The notes beneath the pieces were generated by a model. The model saw nothing but the letters and a program-made list of their open reading frames with translations. It had not been told where the DNA came from and searched no databases. Of a stretch of DNA of 64,000 nucleotides, positions 17,218 to 26,877 are shown piece by piece. A program made the position numbers and the translations under genes. The stretch is taken from NCBI RefSeq assembly GCF_000373565.1, contig NZ_KB891831.1, positions 249,330 through 313,329 of the forward strand, written 5' to 3'. Source of the DNA: Streptomyces sp. HmicA12. Lineage in GTDB: Bacteria > Actinomycetota > Actinomycetes > Streptomycetales > Streptomycetaceae. Each line of letters starts with the position of its first letter. Position 1 is the first letter of the stretch.

Positions 17218-20200
17218 GCGAGCGGGCCGCGTCGCCCAGTTCGTCCCGCTCCAGGGCGGCGTACTCCGACACCGCGTCGGTGTACGCCGCCCCGGCCGTG
17301 TCTCCGGCGGCCTCGACCGCTCGGCGGGCCCGGTCCCGCGACATCGTCGGCTGGAACTCGCGGCCCACGCCGAGCCGTTCGGCCAGCGCGATCATCCGTG
17401 CGGCGTGTGCGGCGTCCGCCCCGATCTCCACCAGTCCGAGGGCGTGCAGCACCGGCCCCAACGCGTAGAGGTCCGCCGGGGACGGAGCGCAGGCCACGGC
17501 GTGCAGCCAGCCCCGCAGCCGGCCGACCGTCTTCGCGACCGGTTCGAGACGCCCCGCGTGGGCATGGGCCGTCACCGCCACCGACTGCATGACCAGCGCC
17601 CATGGTTCGAGCGTGGCGTCCGCGCTGTCCCGCGCTCCCGCGGCGAGCATCTGCTCCACGGCACCGCGCCACAGTCCGAGCCCCACCTCGGTCAGCCCGC
17701 GCGCCAGCGCGATCTCGGCGCGGCCGCCGAGGTCGGGCCGGTAGTAGGTGTCCTGCCGGCGGGCGTTGTCCCGCTCCGTCTGCCGCAGCCAGTACTCGGC
17801 CTCGTCGGGGTCGTCGCGCTGGAGACAGGCGAGGACCAGGTGCCAGCGGATGAAGAGGTAGTCGTGCCCGTCGTTGAGTCGTGGCACGATCGCGAGGACC
17901 GCGCGCAGATGCTCGTACGCCTCCTCCCCGCGGCCCGTGCGCAGATGCAGCTCGCTCAGCCGTGAGTGCGCCATCAGCTGAACGGACGGATTGTCGGCCG
18001 GTCCCAGTTCGGTGAGCATCCGGCGGGCCGAGTCGATCGCGCGGCCGATGTCGTGCTCGTGCTCCCAGACGTACGTGGCGATGCTCTCGGCGATCCCCGC
18101 GACCAGTGGCTGCTCGTCGGCGCACAGCCGCCGCAGCACGGCGTAGTCGGGCGGCACCATCTCGGGCACCGCGCCGAGGACCACCGCCGCGGCCCGCAGC
18201 AGGGTGTCCGGCGGCGCCGGAGGCAGTCGGCGCAGGGTGACGAGCTGGCGTACGGCGCTGACGCCCGAGCCGACGAACAGGGCCGCCACGCACAACACCG
18301 CCGCGGCGCGGGCGACTTCGACGTCCGCGGGCCCGGGACGGTAGTGCGAGAGGACCGGTCCGGTGTCCGCGGCGAGGCCGGCGAGACGGGGATAGTTGGC
18401 GTCGTTGGACCACAGGGTGGCGAGGACGGCGGTGAGCGCGGCGACGGTGGGACGGTCCGTGCGGGCCAGGGCGTGGCGCAGGGCGAGGACGAGGTTGTCC
18501 TGCTCGGCCTTGATCCGCTCCCAGCCGGGCAGCGGCTCCGAGCCGAAGAACACGTCGTGGTGGGCCTCCCCGAACTCACGTGCCCAGAGCAGGAGTTGGT
18601 CCACGGCGGGTTCGTCCTCACCTGCCTCGGCGCGTCGGGCCGCGCTGAACTCCCGTACGGTCTCCAGCATCCGGAACCGCACACCGGTCGAGGTGTCGGC
18701 CGCCGTGACCAGCGACTGCCCGGCCAGTTCCTCCAGGAGGAACAGCGCGTCCGGGCCCAGGATCCGTTCCGCCGCCTGCCCCGCGAAGCCGCCGGGGAAG
18801 ACGGACAGGGTGCGCAGCGCCGCGCGGGCGTCGTCGTCGAGGAGGTTCCAGCTCCAGTCCACGACCGCGTGCAGGGTGCGGTGGCGTTCGGGGGCGTCCC
18901 GCGCGCCGCCCCGCAGGAGGGTGAAGCGGTCGGCGAGGCGGCGGGCGATCTCCGGTACGGACAGGGCACGGACCCGTGCCGCGGCGAGTTCCACGGCGAG
19001 GGGCAGCCCGTCGAGGTGGCGGCAGAGCCCGGCCACGACGTCCGGCGGCAGTTCCACGCCGGGCCGGGCGGCGCGGGCGCGTTGGGTGAACAGCTCGATG
19101 GAGGTGGCGAGTTCGAGCTCCGGCAGCGCGTACACCGCCTCGGAGGTCAGGCCGAGCGAGGCCCGGCTGGTGGCGAGGACGCGCAGGTCCCCGGAGGACG
19201 CGACGAGGGCCTGTACGAGGTCGGCGGCGCCCCGGACGACCTGCTCGCAGTTGTCGAGGACGAGCAGGGCGGGCCCGGGGCCGAGCTCGCGGAGAATGCC
19301 GGGAACCGGGTCGGACGGTGAGGTCGGGGCGGCGGCCGCGCCGAGTGCGGAGGCCACTTCCGCGGCCACGTCCGCGTCGGCCGAGACCACGGCCAGCGGC
19401 ACGAAGTGCACGACGCGCTGCGCGGCCCGGCGGCTGACGGCGTGCGCGAGCCGGGTCTTGCCGAGGCCGCCCGGGCCGACGACGGTCACGACGCGGGAGG
19501 TGCGCAGCAGCGTCTCCACCGCTGTGACGTCCTCGTCTCGGCCGAGGAGACGGTTCGGCTCGTGGGGCACCCCGCGGCGGACGACCGGCGCTTCGCCGCG
19601 CAGCAACTCCTGCTGCACGTCCTTGAGTTGCCGCCCCGGATCGGTGCCGAGCGCGTCGCGCAGCTCGCGGCGGTACGCCTCGTAGCGGGTCAGGGCGGCG
19701 GAGGGGCCCGCGGTCGCCGCCTCGCCGCGCAGCAGTTCGGCGAGGACCTCTTCGTCGTGCGGGTGCCGGGCGGCGGTCTCGGCGAGCGGTCCGGCCGCCT
19801 CCGTGTGCCGGCCGAGGCGGGCGAGGGCGAGGGCCCGTGCCCGGGCGAGCGCGGCGCGGACCGGGGCGCGTTCGCCACGCAGCGCCGCGACCGGGTCGTC
19901 GCCGCTGGCGTCCGGGGCTCCTTCCCACAGGGCGAGCCCGGCCTCCGCCGCGGTCAGCGCTCCCGCGTGGTCCCCGGCCCGGGCCCGCTCCGCGCTCGTG
20001 GCCGCGTGCAGCAGGAGAGCGGTGCTGTCGACCCGGTCGGCGGCGAGGGCGAGCCGGTAGCCGGTCGGGGTGCTGGCGATGACGTCGGCGCCGAGCTGGG
20101 CGCGGGCCCGGGAGACGAGGACCTGCACCGCTTTGCCCGGCCGCTCGGGCAGCTCGTCCGGCCACAGGCCCGCGACGAGCCGCTCGGTGCTGCAGCCGGT

Positions 20201-20305
20201 GCGCGGGTCACCGGCGAGCAGGGCGAGCAGCCCTCTGAGCCGGGGCGCGGTGATCTCCTGCCCGCGATAGGCGACGCGCGGCAGCAGGATCAGGTCGGTG
20301 GTCAC
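17198..20305 (-). CDS. AfsR/SARP-like regulator with NB-ARC ATPase and TPR-like region
   Basis: 1035 aa. A winged-helix DNA-binding domain (1-90) is followed by a bacterial transcriptional activator domain (about 95-240, ending RYEAYRRELRDALG). The NB-ARC region has Walker A GPGGLGKTR (277-285) and Walker B LLVLDNCEQV (Asp351). The long C-terminal half is alpha-helical and TPR-like. Such regulators often switch secondary-metabolite clusters or nearby exporters. The start is GTG 20305. Unlike classical SARPs the N terminus opens directly with TTDLILLPRVAYRG. It is convergent with and overlaps the DrrAB-like exporter; a regulatory link with that exporter is plausible but unproven. Confidence 0.88.
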   Translation of the reverse strand: MTTDLILLPRVAYRGQEITAPRLRGLLALLAGDPRTGCSTERLVAGLWPDELPERPGKAVQVLVSRARAQLGADVIASTPTGYRLALAADRVDSTALLLHAATSAERARAGDHAGALTAAEAGLALWEGAPDASGDDPVAALRGERAPVRAALARARALALARLGRHTEAAGPLAETAARHPHDEEVLAELLRGEAATAGPSAALTRYEAYRRELRDALGTDPGRQLKDVQQELLRGEAPVVRRGVPHEPNRLLGRDEDVTAVETLLRTSRVVTVVGPGGLGKTRLAHAVSRRAAQRVVHFVPLAVVSADADVAAEVASALGAAAAPTSPSDPVPGILRELGPGPALLVLDNCEQVVRGAADLVQALVASSGDLRVLATSRASLGLTSEAVYALPELELATSIELFTQRARAARPGVELPPDVVAGLCRHLDGLPLAVELAAARVRALSVPEIARRLADRFTLLRGGARDAPERHRTLHAVVDWSWNLLDDDARAALRTLSVFPGGFAGQAAERILGPDALFLLEELAGQSLVTAADTSTGVRFRMLETVREFSAARRAEAGEDEPAVDQLLLWAREFGEAHHDVFFGSEPLPGWERIKAEQDNLVLALRHALARTDRPTVAALTAVLATLWSNDANYPRLAGLAADTGPVLSHYRPGPADVEVARAAAVLCVAALFVGSGVSAVRQLVTLRRLPPAPPDTLLRAAAVVLGAVPEMVPPDYAVLRRLCADEQPLVAGIAESIATYVWEHEHDIGRAIDSARRMLTELGPADNPSVQLMAHSRLSELHLRTGRGEEAYEHLRAVLAIVPRLNDGHDYLFIRWHLVLACLQRDDPDEAEYWLRQTERDNARRQDTYYRPDLGGRAEIALARGLTEVGLGLWRGAVEQMLAAGARDSADATLEPWALVMQSVAVTAHAHAGRLEPVAKTVGRLRGWLHAVACAPSPADLYALGPVLHALGLVEIGADAAHAARMIALAERLGVGREFQPTMSRDRARRAVEAAGDTAGAAYTDAVSEYAALERDELGDAARSLTSGRG

Positions 20306-20314
20306 CCGTGCAGG

Positions 20315-21775
20315 TTAGCCAGGGCCGTCCGGAATTGATCCCGCCGGGGCGCCGAGGTTGGACACCTGTGACCTGGACTCCTTCCCGCCGAGGGCGAGTT
20401 GGAGCAGTACGGCGAGCGCGCAGACCGCTCCACCCACCGCCCAGACGGTCACATAGGCGGCCAGGGCCGGTGTGTCCGTGGTGCCGATGACCACGGAGCC
20501 GAGGACGACCGAGAAGGCGGCGCCGCCGACGCTGCCGCCGAGCGTCTTGAGGTTGTTGTAGACGGCGGTGGCGCTCGCGGTGCGGTCGGCCGCGCTCTCC
20601 TCCACGATCACGGTGGGCAGCCCGCCGAGCGCGAGCCCGCAGCCGACGCCGACCAGGGCGCCCGCGACGGCGAACGGCAGGAGCGCGGAGTGCAGCGCGA
20701 TCTGACCCACGTACCCCGCGGTGAGCAGCGCGAAGGCGAGCAACAGCAGCCGCCGGTATCCGACGCGGACGGCGAACGCCGCGCACAGCGCGGAGCCCGC
20801 GAACGCCATGATGTTGGGTATGACGCCGTACAGGCTGATCTGCCAGGCCGCGAGGCCGAACCCGTACCCCTCGTCGGCCGGTGAGGCGGCCATGAAGGTG
20901 ACGGCGACGGTCTGCCCGCCGAACATCACGGCGCCGAGCACGAACCCGCAGGCGTAGTACAGGGCGCTGTCCCGCCGGGCGAGGGCGCGGACGTCCACCA
21001 GGGCGTACGGGCGGGCGAGTTGGAGCCGGGCCCAGCCGTACAGGAGCACGGCGCAGAGCAGCAGTCCGCCGAGGGTGGGCGCGGACAGCCAGCCCCAGGA
21101 CGGCCCGCGCGCGACGGTGCCGAGCAGGGTGACCAGGGCGACGGCGAGCAGGGCGGCGCCGGACCAGTCCATCCTGCCGCTCGCCCGGGTGCGGGACTCG
21201 GGTATCGCGGTCCAGGACAGGGCCGCGCAGCCGATGGCGAGCACGGCGAGGGCGATCAGCGTGGGGCGCAGCTCGCCGAGCAGGCTGAGCAGGGGCCCGA
21301 CGAGGGCGTGCCCGAGGACGGTGCCGAGGGTGAGCGTGCCGACCAGCAGTCCGACGGCCCTGCGTCCGCCGTCGACGCTGAGCCGGTCCCGTACCAGACC
21401 GATCTCCAGGGGCAGGAGGGCCGCGAGGGGGCCCATCAGGGCGCGGCCCAGCAGCAGCACGCCCAGGTTCGGGGCGAAGGCGACGAGGACCGTGCCGACG
21501 GCGATCACGACGAGGGCGACACGGATGAGCCGTCGTTGTCCGTACAGGTCGCCGAGGCGGCCGAAGGCCGGGACACTGACCGCGGCGGCCAGGTACTGGA
21601 CGGTGGTGAACCACTGGGCCTGGCCCGTGCCGATGCCCTGCCAGTCCCGGATCTCCGGCACGATCGGCACGGCGGCGCCCTGCAGAAACCCGCTGACCAG
21701 CTCGAAGGCCACGAGCAGCCCGACAACGGCACGCACCTCGCCCCTGCCTGTCGTGGCGGCGCCCGTGGCGCTCAC
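20315..21775 (-). CDS. MFS exporter, 14-helix DHA2-like
   Basis: 486 aa. The MFS signature GRLGDLYGQRRLIR follows helix 2, and about 14 hydrophobic helices can be seen, as in drug:H+ antiporters of the DHA2 group. The GTG start overlaps the stop of the amidohydrolase gene (GTGA), so the two are translationally coupled and probably handle a related molecule, for example export of an amino acid or a drug. Only 9 bases separate its stop from the AfsR-like gene start. Substrate unknown. Confidence 0.85.
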   Translation of the reverse strand: MSATGAATTGRGEVRAVVGLLVAFELVSGFLQGAAVPIVPEIRDWQGIGTGQAQWFTTVQYLAAAVSVPAFGRLGDLYGQRRLIRVALVVIAVGTVLVAFAPNLGVLLLGRALMGPLAALLPLEIGLVRDRLSVDGGRRAVGLLVGTLTLGTVLGHALVGPLLSLLGELRPTLIALAVLAIGCAALSWTAIPESRTRASGRMDWSGAALLAVALVTLLGTVARGPSWGWLSAPTLGGLLLCAVLLYGWARLQLARPYALVDVRALARRDSALYYACGFVLGAVMFGGQTVAVTFMAASPADEGYGFGLAAWQISLYGVIPNIMAFAGSALCAAFAVRVGYRRLLLLAFALLTAGYVGQIALHSALLPFAVAGALVGVGCGLALGGLPTVIVEESAADRTASATAVYNNLKTLGGSVGGAAFSVVLGSVVIGTTDTPALAAYVTVWAVGGAVCALAVLLQLALGGKESRSQVSNLGAPAGSIPDGPG

Positions 21776-22974
21776 GCGGCTGCCCCCTGCGCGAGGCGCC
21801 GCTCGGCGAGCGCGGTGAGCAGGGCGGCCTGGCGGGCGAGGACCGTGTCGTCGAAGACGGCCAGCGGGGAGTGGTTCATCGGGGCGTGCGCGACGTCGGC
21901 GCCCTCGGGTGCGGCGCCGACCATGAGCATCGCGCCGGGCACGCGCCGCAGCACGAACGCGAAGTCCTCGGAGCCGTTGGACGCGTTGGGTGCCTGCCAG
22001 ACCTGGTCCTCGCCGAACAGGTCGCGGGCGGTCTCGAGCGCGAGGGCGGTCTCGTCCGGAGCGTTGACCGTCACCGGGTACATCACGTCGTACGTCACCT
22101 CGGCCTCGATGCCGTGTGCCTCGGCGATGCCGCGCACCAGCCGGGGCAGTCCCTCGATGAGGCGTTCGTGGGCGGTCTCGGAGTAACTGCGCACGGTGGC
22201 CTTGAAGGTGGCGGTCTCCGGGATGACGTTCTGCGTGGTGCCGGCGTGGAAGGTGCCGACGGTGACGACAGCCGGGTCGAAGAGGTCGAAGCGGCGGGTC
22301 ACCCAGGTCTGGATCGCGGTGACGATCTCGCAGGCGACCGGGATCGGGTCCTTGGCGCTGTACGGGGTGGAACCGTGGCCGCCCTTGCCGCGCACGGTCA
22401 CGCTCAGCTGGTCGGAGGCGGAGGTGACGGTGCCCGGGCGGGTGGCGACCCAGCCGCCGGGCAGCGTGTTCGCGGCGACATGCAGCGCGTACGCGGCGTC
22501 GAGGGGCTTTCCGGCGGCGTCGAGCACGCCCTCCTCGATCATCGCGCTCGCGCCGTTGTGGCCCTCCTCCCCCGGCTGGAACATGAACACCACGTCCCCG
22601 TGCAGCTGTTCGCGCCGTTCGGAGAGCAGGGTCGCCGCGCCGACGAGCCCGGCGGTGTGCAGGTCGTGGCCGCAGGCGTGCATGGCGCCCGGAACCCGGG
22701 ACGCGTAGTCCACGCCGCTCCGCTCGGTGACGGGCAGCGCGTCCATGTCGCCGCGCAGCAGCACCGCGCCGCCGGACCGCCCGCCGCGCAGCACCGCGGT
22801 GACGGAGCTCAGGCCCTTGCCGAGGGTGATCTCCAGGGGCAGTCCGTCGAGCGCGGCGAGGACCTTCTCCTGGGTGCGGGGCAGGTCGAGACCGAGTTCG
22901 GGGTCCTGGTGCAGGGCGCGGCGCAGCCGGACGAGTGCGGGCTGGAGTTCCTGGGCGCGTTCGATGAGCGGCAT
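21772..22974 (-). CDS. M20-family amidohydrolase (hippurate hydrolase / N-acyl amino acid hydrolase type)
   Basis: 400 aa. Metal ligands of the M20D group are visible: HACGHDLHTAGL, PGEEGHNGA, a later ALHV, and MNHSP near the end. The dimerisation domain lies in the middle (GGHGSTPYSAKDP). These cytoplasmic enzymes cleave N-acylated amino acids such as hippurate or N-acetyl amino acids, or IAA conjugates. ATG 22974 has AGGAGG 10 nt upstream. Coupled to the MFS gene downstream and divergent from an AsnC-like regulator, which suggests amino-acid-linked control. Exact substrate unknown. Confidence 0.9.
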   Translation of the reverse strand: MPLIERAQELQPALVRLRRALHQDPELGLDLPRTQEKVLAALDGLPLEITLGKGLSSVTAVLRGGRSGGAVLLRGDMDALPVTERSGVDYASRVPGAMHACGHDLHTAGLVGAATLLSERREQLHGDVVFMFQPGEEGHNGASAMIEEGVLDAAGKPLDAAYALHVAANTLPGGWVATRPGTVTSASDQLSVTVRGKGGHGSTPYSAKDPIPVACEIVTAIQTWVTRRFDLFDPAVVTVGTFHAGTTQNVIPETATFKATVRSYSETAHERLIEGLPRLVRGIAEAHGIEAEVTYDVMYPVTVNAPDETALALETARDLFGEDQVWQAPNASNGSEDFAFVLRRVPGAMLMVGAAPEGADVAHAPMNHSPLAVFDDTVLARQAALLTALAERRLAQGAAA

Positions 22975-23028
22975 GCGGGACGAACCTCCTGATACGGGCC
23001 GGCGGGCGGCGGGGAGACGCGAGGAATG

Positions 23029-23051
23029 GCGTCAGGGTGCGGCCCTGACGC
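23029..23051. promoter_or_regulatory. Inverted repeat between amidohydrolase and Lrp-like genes
   Basis: Perfect 9-bp arms GCGTCAGGG (23029-23037) and CCCTGACGC (23043-23051) with a 5-base centre. It sits midway between the divergent starts at 22974 and 23098, a good position for an operator controlling both genes. Confidence 0.6.
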
Positions 23052-23097
23052 AGGATGGGGATCCGAATCGCAGGGATTACGCAGGAGAGAAGCTGTA

Positions 23098-24135
23098 GTG
23101 CAGGAATTCGGCAGACCCGCGCTCGACGACCTGGACCAGGCCCTGGTGCACGCCCTGCAGATCGCGCCGCGGGCCGGGTGGGCCCGGATCGGCGCGGCGG
23201 TCGGGGTGGATCCGGTGACGGTGGCCCGGCGCTGGAGCCGGTTGACGCGGACGGGCTCCGCCTGGATCGGCTGCCATCCGGCGCCGGCCGTCGCCGAGGC
23301 CGGCCAGGGGTGTCTGGCGTTCGTCGAGGTCGACTGCGCGAACGGCCGCCTGGCCGAGGTCGGCCGCACGCTCATGGCGGACCCGCACGTCATCACCGTC
23401 GAGCACGTCAGCGGCGGCCGCGACCTGCTGCTGACGGTCCTCGCGCCCCGCCTGTCGGCGCTGACCCACTGGGTGACTCACCGGCTCGGCGGACTCACCG
23501 GCATCGTCACCACCCGCACCCACCTGGCGAGCACGGTGTACACGGAGGGCAGCCGGTGGCGGCTGCGCGCCCTGGGCGGCGAGCAGATCGCCCGGCTCGC
23601 CGACTCCGCGGCGCCCCGCGCGGACACGCCCGTCTTCGAACTCACCGACCTCGACCACGCGTTGTTCGCCGCGCTGTCCGTGGACGGCAGGGCGAGCCAC
23701 AAGGCGCTGGCCGAGCGATGCGGGACCAGCCCGGACACCGTGCGCCGCCGGGTGAACCGCCTTCTCTCCTCAGGGATGGCACAGGTCCGCTGCGAGGTGG
23801 CCAGGCCCCTGTCGGAGTGGCCGGTCTCGTTGATCCTGTGGGGCCGGGTCGCGCCCGCCGATCTGCGGCCGGTCTCCGAACAGGTCGCGGGCGCGCGCGA
23901 GGTGCGCCTGTGCGCGGGCGTGATCGGCCGCCACAACCTCAAGGTGGTCGCCTGGGTCCGCTCGCTCGACGACGCGCAGCGCTTCGAGGTCCGGCTCGCC
24001 GAGCGCGTGCCCGCGCTCACCGTCGTCGACCGGGCGGTGGCCCTGTGGCCCATGAAGCTGAACGGACATCTGCTCGACGAGCGCGGCTACCGCACGGGCG
24101 CGGTGCCGATCGACGTCAGAGCCGTGGCTCCCTAG
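23098..24135 (+). CDS. Lrp/AsnC-family transcriptional regulator, tandem form
   Basis: 345 aa, about twice the usual 150-160 aa. Two AsnC-type HTH regions are visible, one near residues 10-60 (LDDLDQALVHALQIAPRAGW) and a second near 180-230 (LTDLDHALFAALSVDGRASH). Each is followed by a ligand-binding RAM-like half, so the protein is a tandem duplication. Such proteins usually sense amino acids. The GTG at 23098 has AGGAGA 9 nt upstream. The divergent amidohydrolase-MFS operon is the obvious target. Two-domain Lrp proteins are common in actinomycetes. Confidence 0.85.
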   Translation: MQEFGRPALDDLDQALVHALQIAPRAGWARIGAAVGVDPVTVARRWSRLTRTGSAWIGCHPAPAVAEAGQGCLAFVEVDCANGRLAEVGRTLMADPHVITVEHVSGGRDLLLTVLAPRLSALTHWVTHRLGGLTGIVTTRTHLASTVYTEGSRWRLRALGGEQIARLADSAAPRADTPVFELTDLDHALFAALSVDGRASHKALAERCGTSPDTVRRRVNRLLSSGMAQVRCEVARPLSEWPVSLILWGRVAPADLRPVSEQVAGAREVRLCAGVIGRHNLKVVAWVRSLDDAQRFEVRLAERVPALTVVDRAVALWPMKLNGHLLDERGYRTGAVPIDVRAVAP

Positions 24136-24163
24136 GTCGTGTGCGTCCCGAAGGGCTCGGTGC

Positions 24164-25381
24164 TCAGCGCACCGACTGCCCCTTGCCGAGCGCGATCACG
24201 CCGCCCTTGGAGACGGTGTACAGGTCGGTGTCGCGGCCCGGGTTGACGCCGATGGTCGCCCCGGCCGGGACCTCCACGTTCTTGTCGAGGACGGCGCCGC
24301 GCACCACCGCGCCCCGGCCGACCCGGACGTTGTCGTGCAGGACCGAACCCTGGACGACGGCGCCGTCCTCGATCGTCACCCCGGGCGAGAGCACGGAGCG
24401 GGTGACCTGGCCGCGGATGACGCAGCCCGGGCTGACGATCGACTCGCTCGCGATGCCCGCCGCGCAGAACTTGGCGGGCGGCAGCTGCCCGGCGTGCGTG
24501 TAGATCGGCCAGCGCCGGTTGTCCAGGTTGAACGCCGGGGCGTCGGAGATCAGGTCCATGTGTGCTTCGTAGTACGAGTCGAGGGTGCCGACGTCGCGCC
24601 AGTAGCCGTGGTCGCGCTCCGTCTCGCCGGGGACGTGGTTGTCGTCGAAGTCGTAGACCTGGGCGACGCCGCGCTCGGTGAGCTGCGGCAGGATCGAACC
24701 GCCCATGTCGTGCGCGGAGTCGTCGTCCTCGGCGTCCTGCTGGAGAGCATCGATCAGGGTTTTCGTGGTGAAGAGGTAGTTCCCCATGGAGGCGAAGACC
24801 TGGTTCGGGGAGCCGGGCAGCGCCGGCGGGTCGGTCGGCTTCTCCAGGAACGCCTCCACGCGGGTGCCGTCCCGGGCGGGCGTGATGATGCCGAACTGGG
24901 ACGCCTCCGCGCGCGGGACGCGGATCCCGGCGACGGTGACGCCCGCGCCGGACTCGATGTGCTGGGTGAGCATCTGGCGCGGGTCCATGCGGTAGACGTG
25001 GTCGGCGCCGAACACCGCGATGAAGTCGGGCTGTTCGTCGTGGACCAGGTTAAGGGACTGCAGGATCGCGTCGGCGCTGCCGGAGAACCAGCGCGGCCCC
25101 AGGCGTTGCTGGGCGGGGACGGGGGTGACGTAGTTTCCGAGCAGGCTCGACATCCGCCAGGTCGTCGACACGTGCCGGTCCAGCGAGTGCGACTTGTACT
25201 GCGTCAGGACGCAGATGCGCAGGATGTCGGCGTTGACGAGATTGGACAGCACGAAGTCGACGAGGCGGTACATGCCGCCGAACGTCACCGCGGGTTTCGC
25301 CCGGTCCGCGGTCAGCGGCATCAGCCGCTTGCCCTCCCCTCCCGCCAGTACGATCCCGAGCACCGAAGGTCCACCGCGCAT
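24164..25381 (-). CDS. glgC: Glucose-1-phosphate adenylyltransferase
   Basis: 405 aa, normal family length. The nucleotide-binding motif LAGGEGKRLMPLTADRAKPA is at the N terminus, and the C-terminal left-handed beta-helix carries hexapeptide repeats. Makes ADP-glucose from glucose 1-phosphate and ATP, the committed step of glycogen/maltose-1-phosphate synthesis. ATG 25381 follows AGAGGGGGC. Lies 27 bp after the glycosyltransferase gene on the same strand, so the two are likely co-transcribed. In actinobacteria ADP-glucose feeds GlgA/GlgM and then the GlgE pathway. Confidence 0.96.
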   Translation of the reverse strand: MRGGPSVLGIVLAGGEGKRLMPLTADRAKPAVTFGGMYRLVDFVLSNLVNADILRICVLTQYKSHSLDRHVSTTWRMSSLLGNYVTPVPAQQRLGPRWFSGSADAILQSLNLVHDEQPDFIAVFGADHVYRMDPRQMLTQHIESGAGVTVAGIRVPRAEASQFGIITPARDGTRVEAFLEKPTDPPALPGSPNQVFASMGNYLFTTKTLIDALQQDAEDDDSAHDMGGSILPQLTERGVAQVYDFDDNHVPGETERDHGYWRDVGTLDSYYEAHMDLISDAPAFNLDNRRWPIYTHAGQLPPAKFCAAGIASESIVSPGCVIRGQVTRSVLSPGVTIEDGAVVQGSVLHDNVRVGRGAVVRGAVLDKNVEVPAGATIGVNPGRDTDLYTVSKGGVIALGKGQSVR

Positions 25382-25408
25382 GGCCAGCCCCCTCTTGTCC
25401 CCTGTGTG

Positions 25409-26572
25409 TCACGTGCCGCTGAGGATCTCCTGGTACAGGTCGGCGGTGCGCCGGGCCACGGCGTCCCAGCCGAACTCGGCGGCCGCCCGCTCCCGCCCGG
25501 CCGCGCCCATCCGGCGCGCCGCGTCCGGGTCGGCGACCACGGTGTTCAGCGCCTCGGCGAGACCCGACTCGAAGCCCTCCGGGTCCGCCTCCGCGTACGG
25601 GACGAGCAGACCGGTCTCGCCGTGCGCCACCACCTCGGGGATGCCGCCGACCTCGGAGGCGACGACGGCGGTACCGCAGGCCATCGCCTCCAGGTTGACG
25701 ATGCCGAGCGGCTCGTACACGGACGGGCAGACGAACACCGAGGCGTGGCCGAGGAGTTGGACGACCTCGGAGCGCGGCAGCATCGTGGGGATCCAGCACA
25801 CCCCGTCCCGCGTCCGCTTCAGCTCGTCCACCAGCTCCCGGAACTCCCGGCCGATCTCGGGGGTGTCCGGCGCGCCCGCGCACAGCACCAGCTGCACGCC
25901 CTTCGTCAACTCCCGTGCGGCGCGCAGCAGATGGGGCACGCCCTTCTGCCGGGTGATACGGCCGACGAAGAGCACGTACGGGCGTTCCGGGTCGACGCCG
26001 AAGCGGCGCAGCACGTCGGTGCCGGGGTCGGAGCGGTAGAGCGAGACGTCGATGCCGTTGTGCACGACGCGGACCCGCTTGGGCTCGAGGGCCGGATAGC
26101 AGGCGAGGATGTCGTCGCGCATCGCCCGGGACACGGCGATCACGCCGTCCGCGGCCTCGATCGCGGTGCGCTCCGCCCACGCCGACAGGGCGTAGCCGCC
26201 GCCGAGTTGCTCGGCCTTCCAGGGGCGCAGCGGTTCGAGGGAGTGGGCGGTCAGCACGTGCGGGATGCCGAGGTGGAGCGACGCGAGATGACCCGCGAGG
26301 TTCGTGTACCAGGTGTGCGAGTGGACGAGGTCGCGGCCTTCGAGTGCGGCGGCCATGGAGAGGTCCACGGAGAGGGTGCGCAGCGCGTCGTTCGCCCCGT
26401 CCAGGGCCGGCCAGGCGCGGTGCCTGCGCACTCCGTCGCCCGCGCCCTCGCCCCAGGTGTGCACCTCCAGGTCGACGAGCGGCCTGAGCTCCCGCGCCAG
26501 GAACTCGACGTGGACCCCCGCGCCGCCGTAGACGTCCGGCGGGTACTCCCGGCTGAGCAGTCCCACTCGCAC
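25409..26572 (-). CDS. glgA: ADP-glucose glycosyltransferase (actinobacterial GlgA, also called GlgM)
   Basis: 387 aa, GT4-type glycosyltransferase. The N terminus reads VRVGLLSREYPPDVYGGAG, the C-terminal donor site SVYEPLGIVNLEAMACGTAV. I chose the GTG at 26572 because this gives the usual family start; an upstream frame to 26674 would add 34 Arg-rich residues. In mycobacteria this enzyme was shown to make alpha-maltose 1-phosphate from ADP-glucose and glucose 1-phosphate, supplying GlgE; by homology it should do so here. Upstream of glgC in one operon. Confidence 0.92.
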   Translation of the reverse strand: MRVGLLSREYPPDVYGGAGVHVEFLARELRPLVDLEVHTWGEGAGDGVRRHRAWPALDGANDALRTLSVDLSMAAALEGRDLVHSHTWYTNLAGHLASLHLGIPHVLTAHSLEPLRPWKAEQLGGGYALSAWAERTAIEAADGVIAVSRAMRDDILACYPALEPKRVRVVHNGIDVSLYRSDPGTDVLRRFGVDPERPYVLFVGRITRQKGVPHLLRAARELTKGVQLVLCAGAPDTPEIGREFRELVDELKRTRDGVCWIPTMLPRSEVVQLLGHASVFVCPSVYEPLGIVNLEAMACGTAVVASEVGGIPEVVAHGETGLLVPYAEADPEGFESGLAEALNTVVADPDAARRMGAAGRERAAAEFGWDAVARRTADLYQEILSGT

Positions 26573-26877
26573 GCGCGGCCCCCGTCGTCGGTCGGCAACA
26601 CTGCTGAAAGGTCGCAAGCGCACCCGCACTGTCGTTCCCGTGCTGCTTGTTCGCGAGGCGCGTCCCATGGTCACCCATGAACGGCTCCGCGCGAAAGAGT
26701 GCGGGCACGGTCAGTAGTCCCACGGGCACCCGTCCTGGGGATGACTCAGGAGTCGGCGTACTCCATCGGTAGTAGGACCCAATGCCTGCTCAGGTCGGAC
26801 GACACGGAGGCGTGCGCGCGAGATCGTAGAGGTATGACAACCGACCGCCTGCCGCGCCGCATCCCCAGGAGCACCTC
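26573..26877. other. Divergent intergenic region between glgA and a membrane-protein gene
   Basis: About 305 bp with no convincing gene. It contains the palindrome GACTC-AG-GAGTC at 26743-26754 and should hold promoters for both directions. I could not assign -10/-35 boxes with confidence. Confidence 0.5.
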
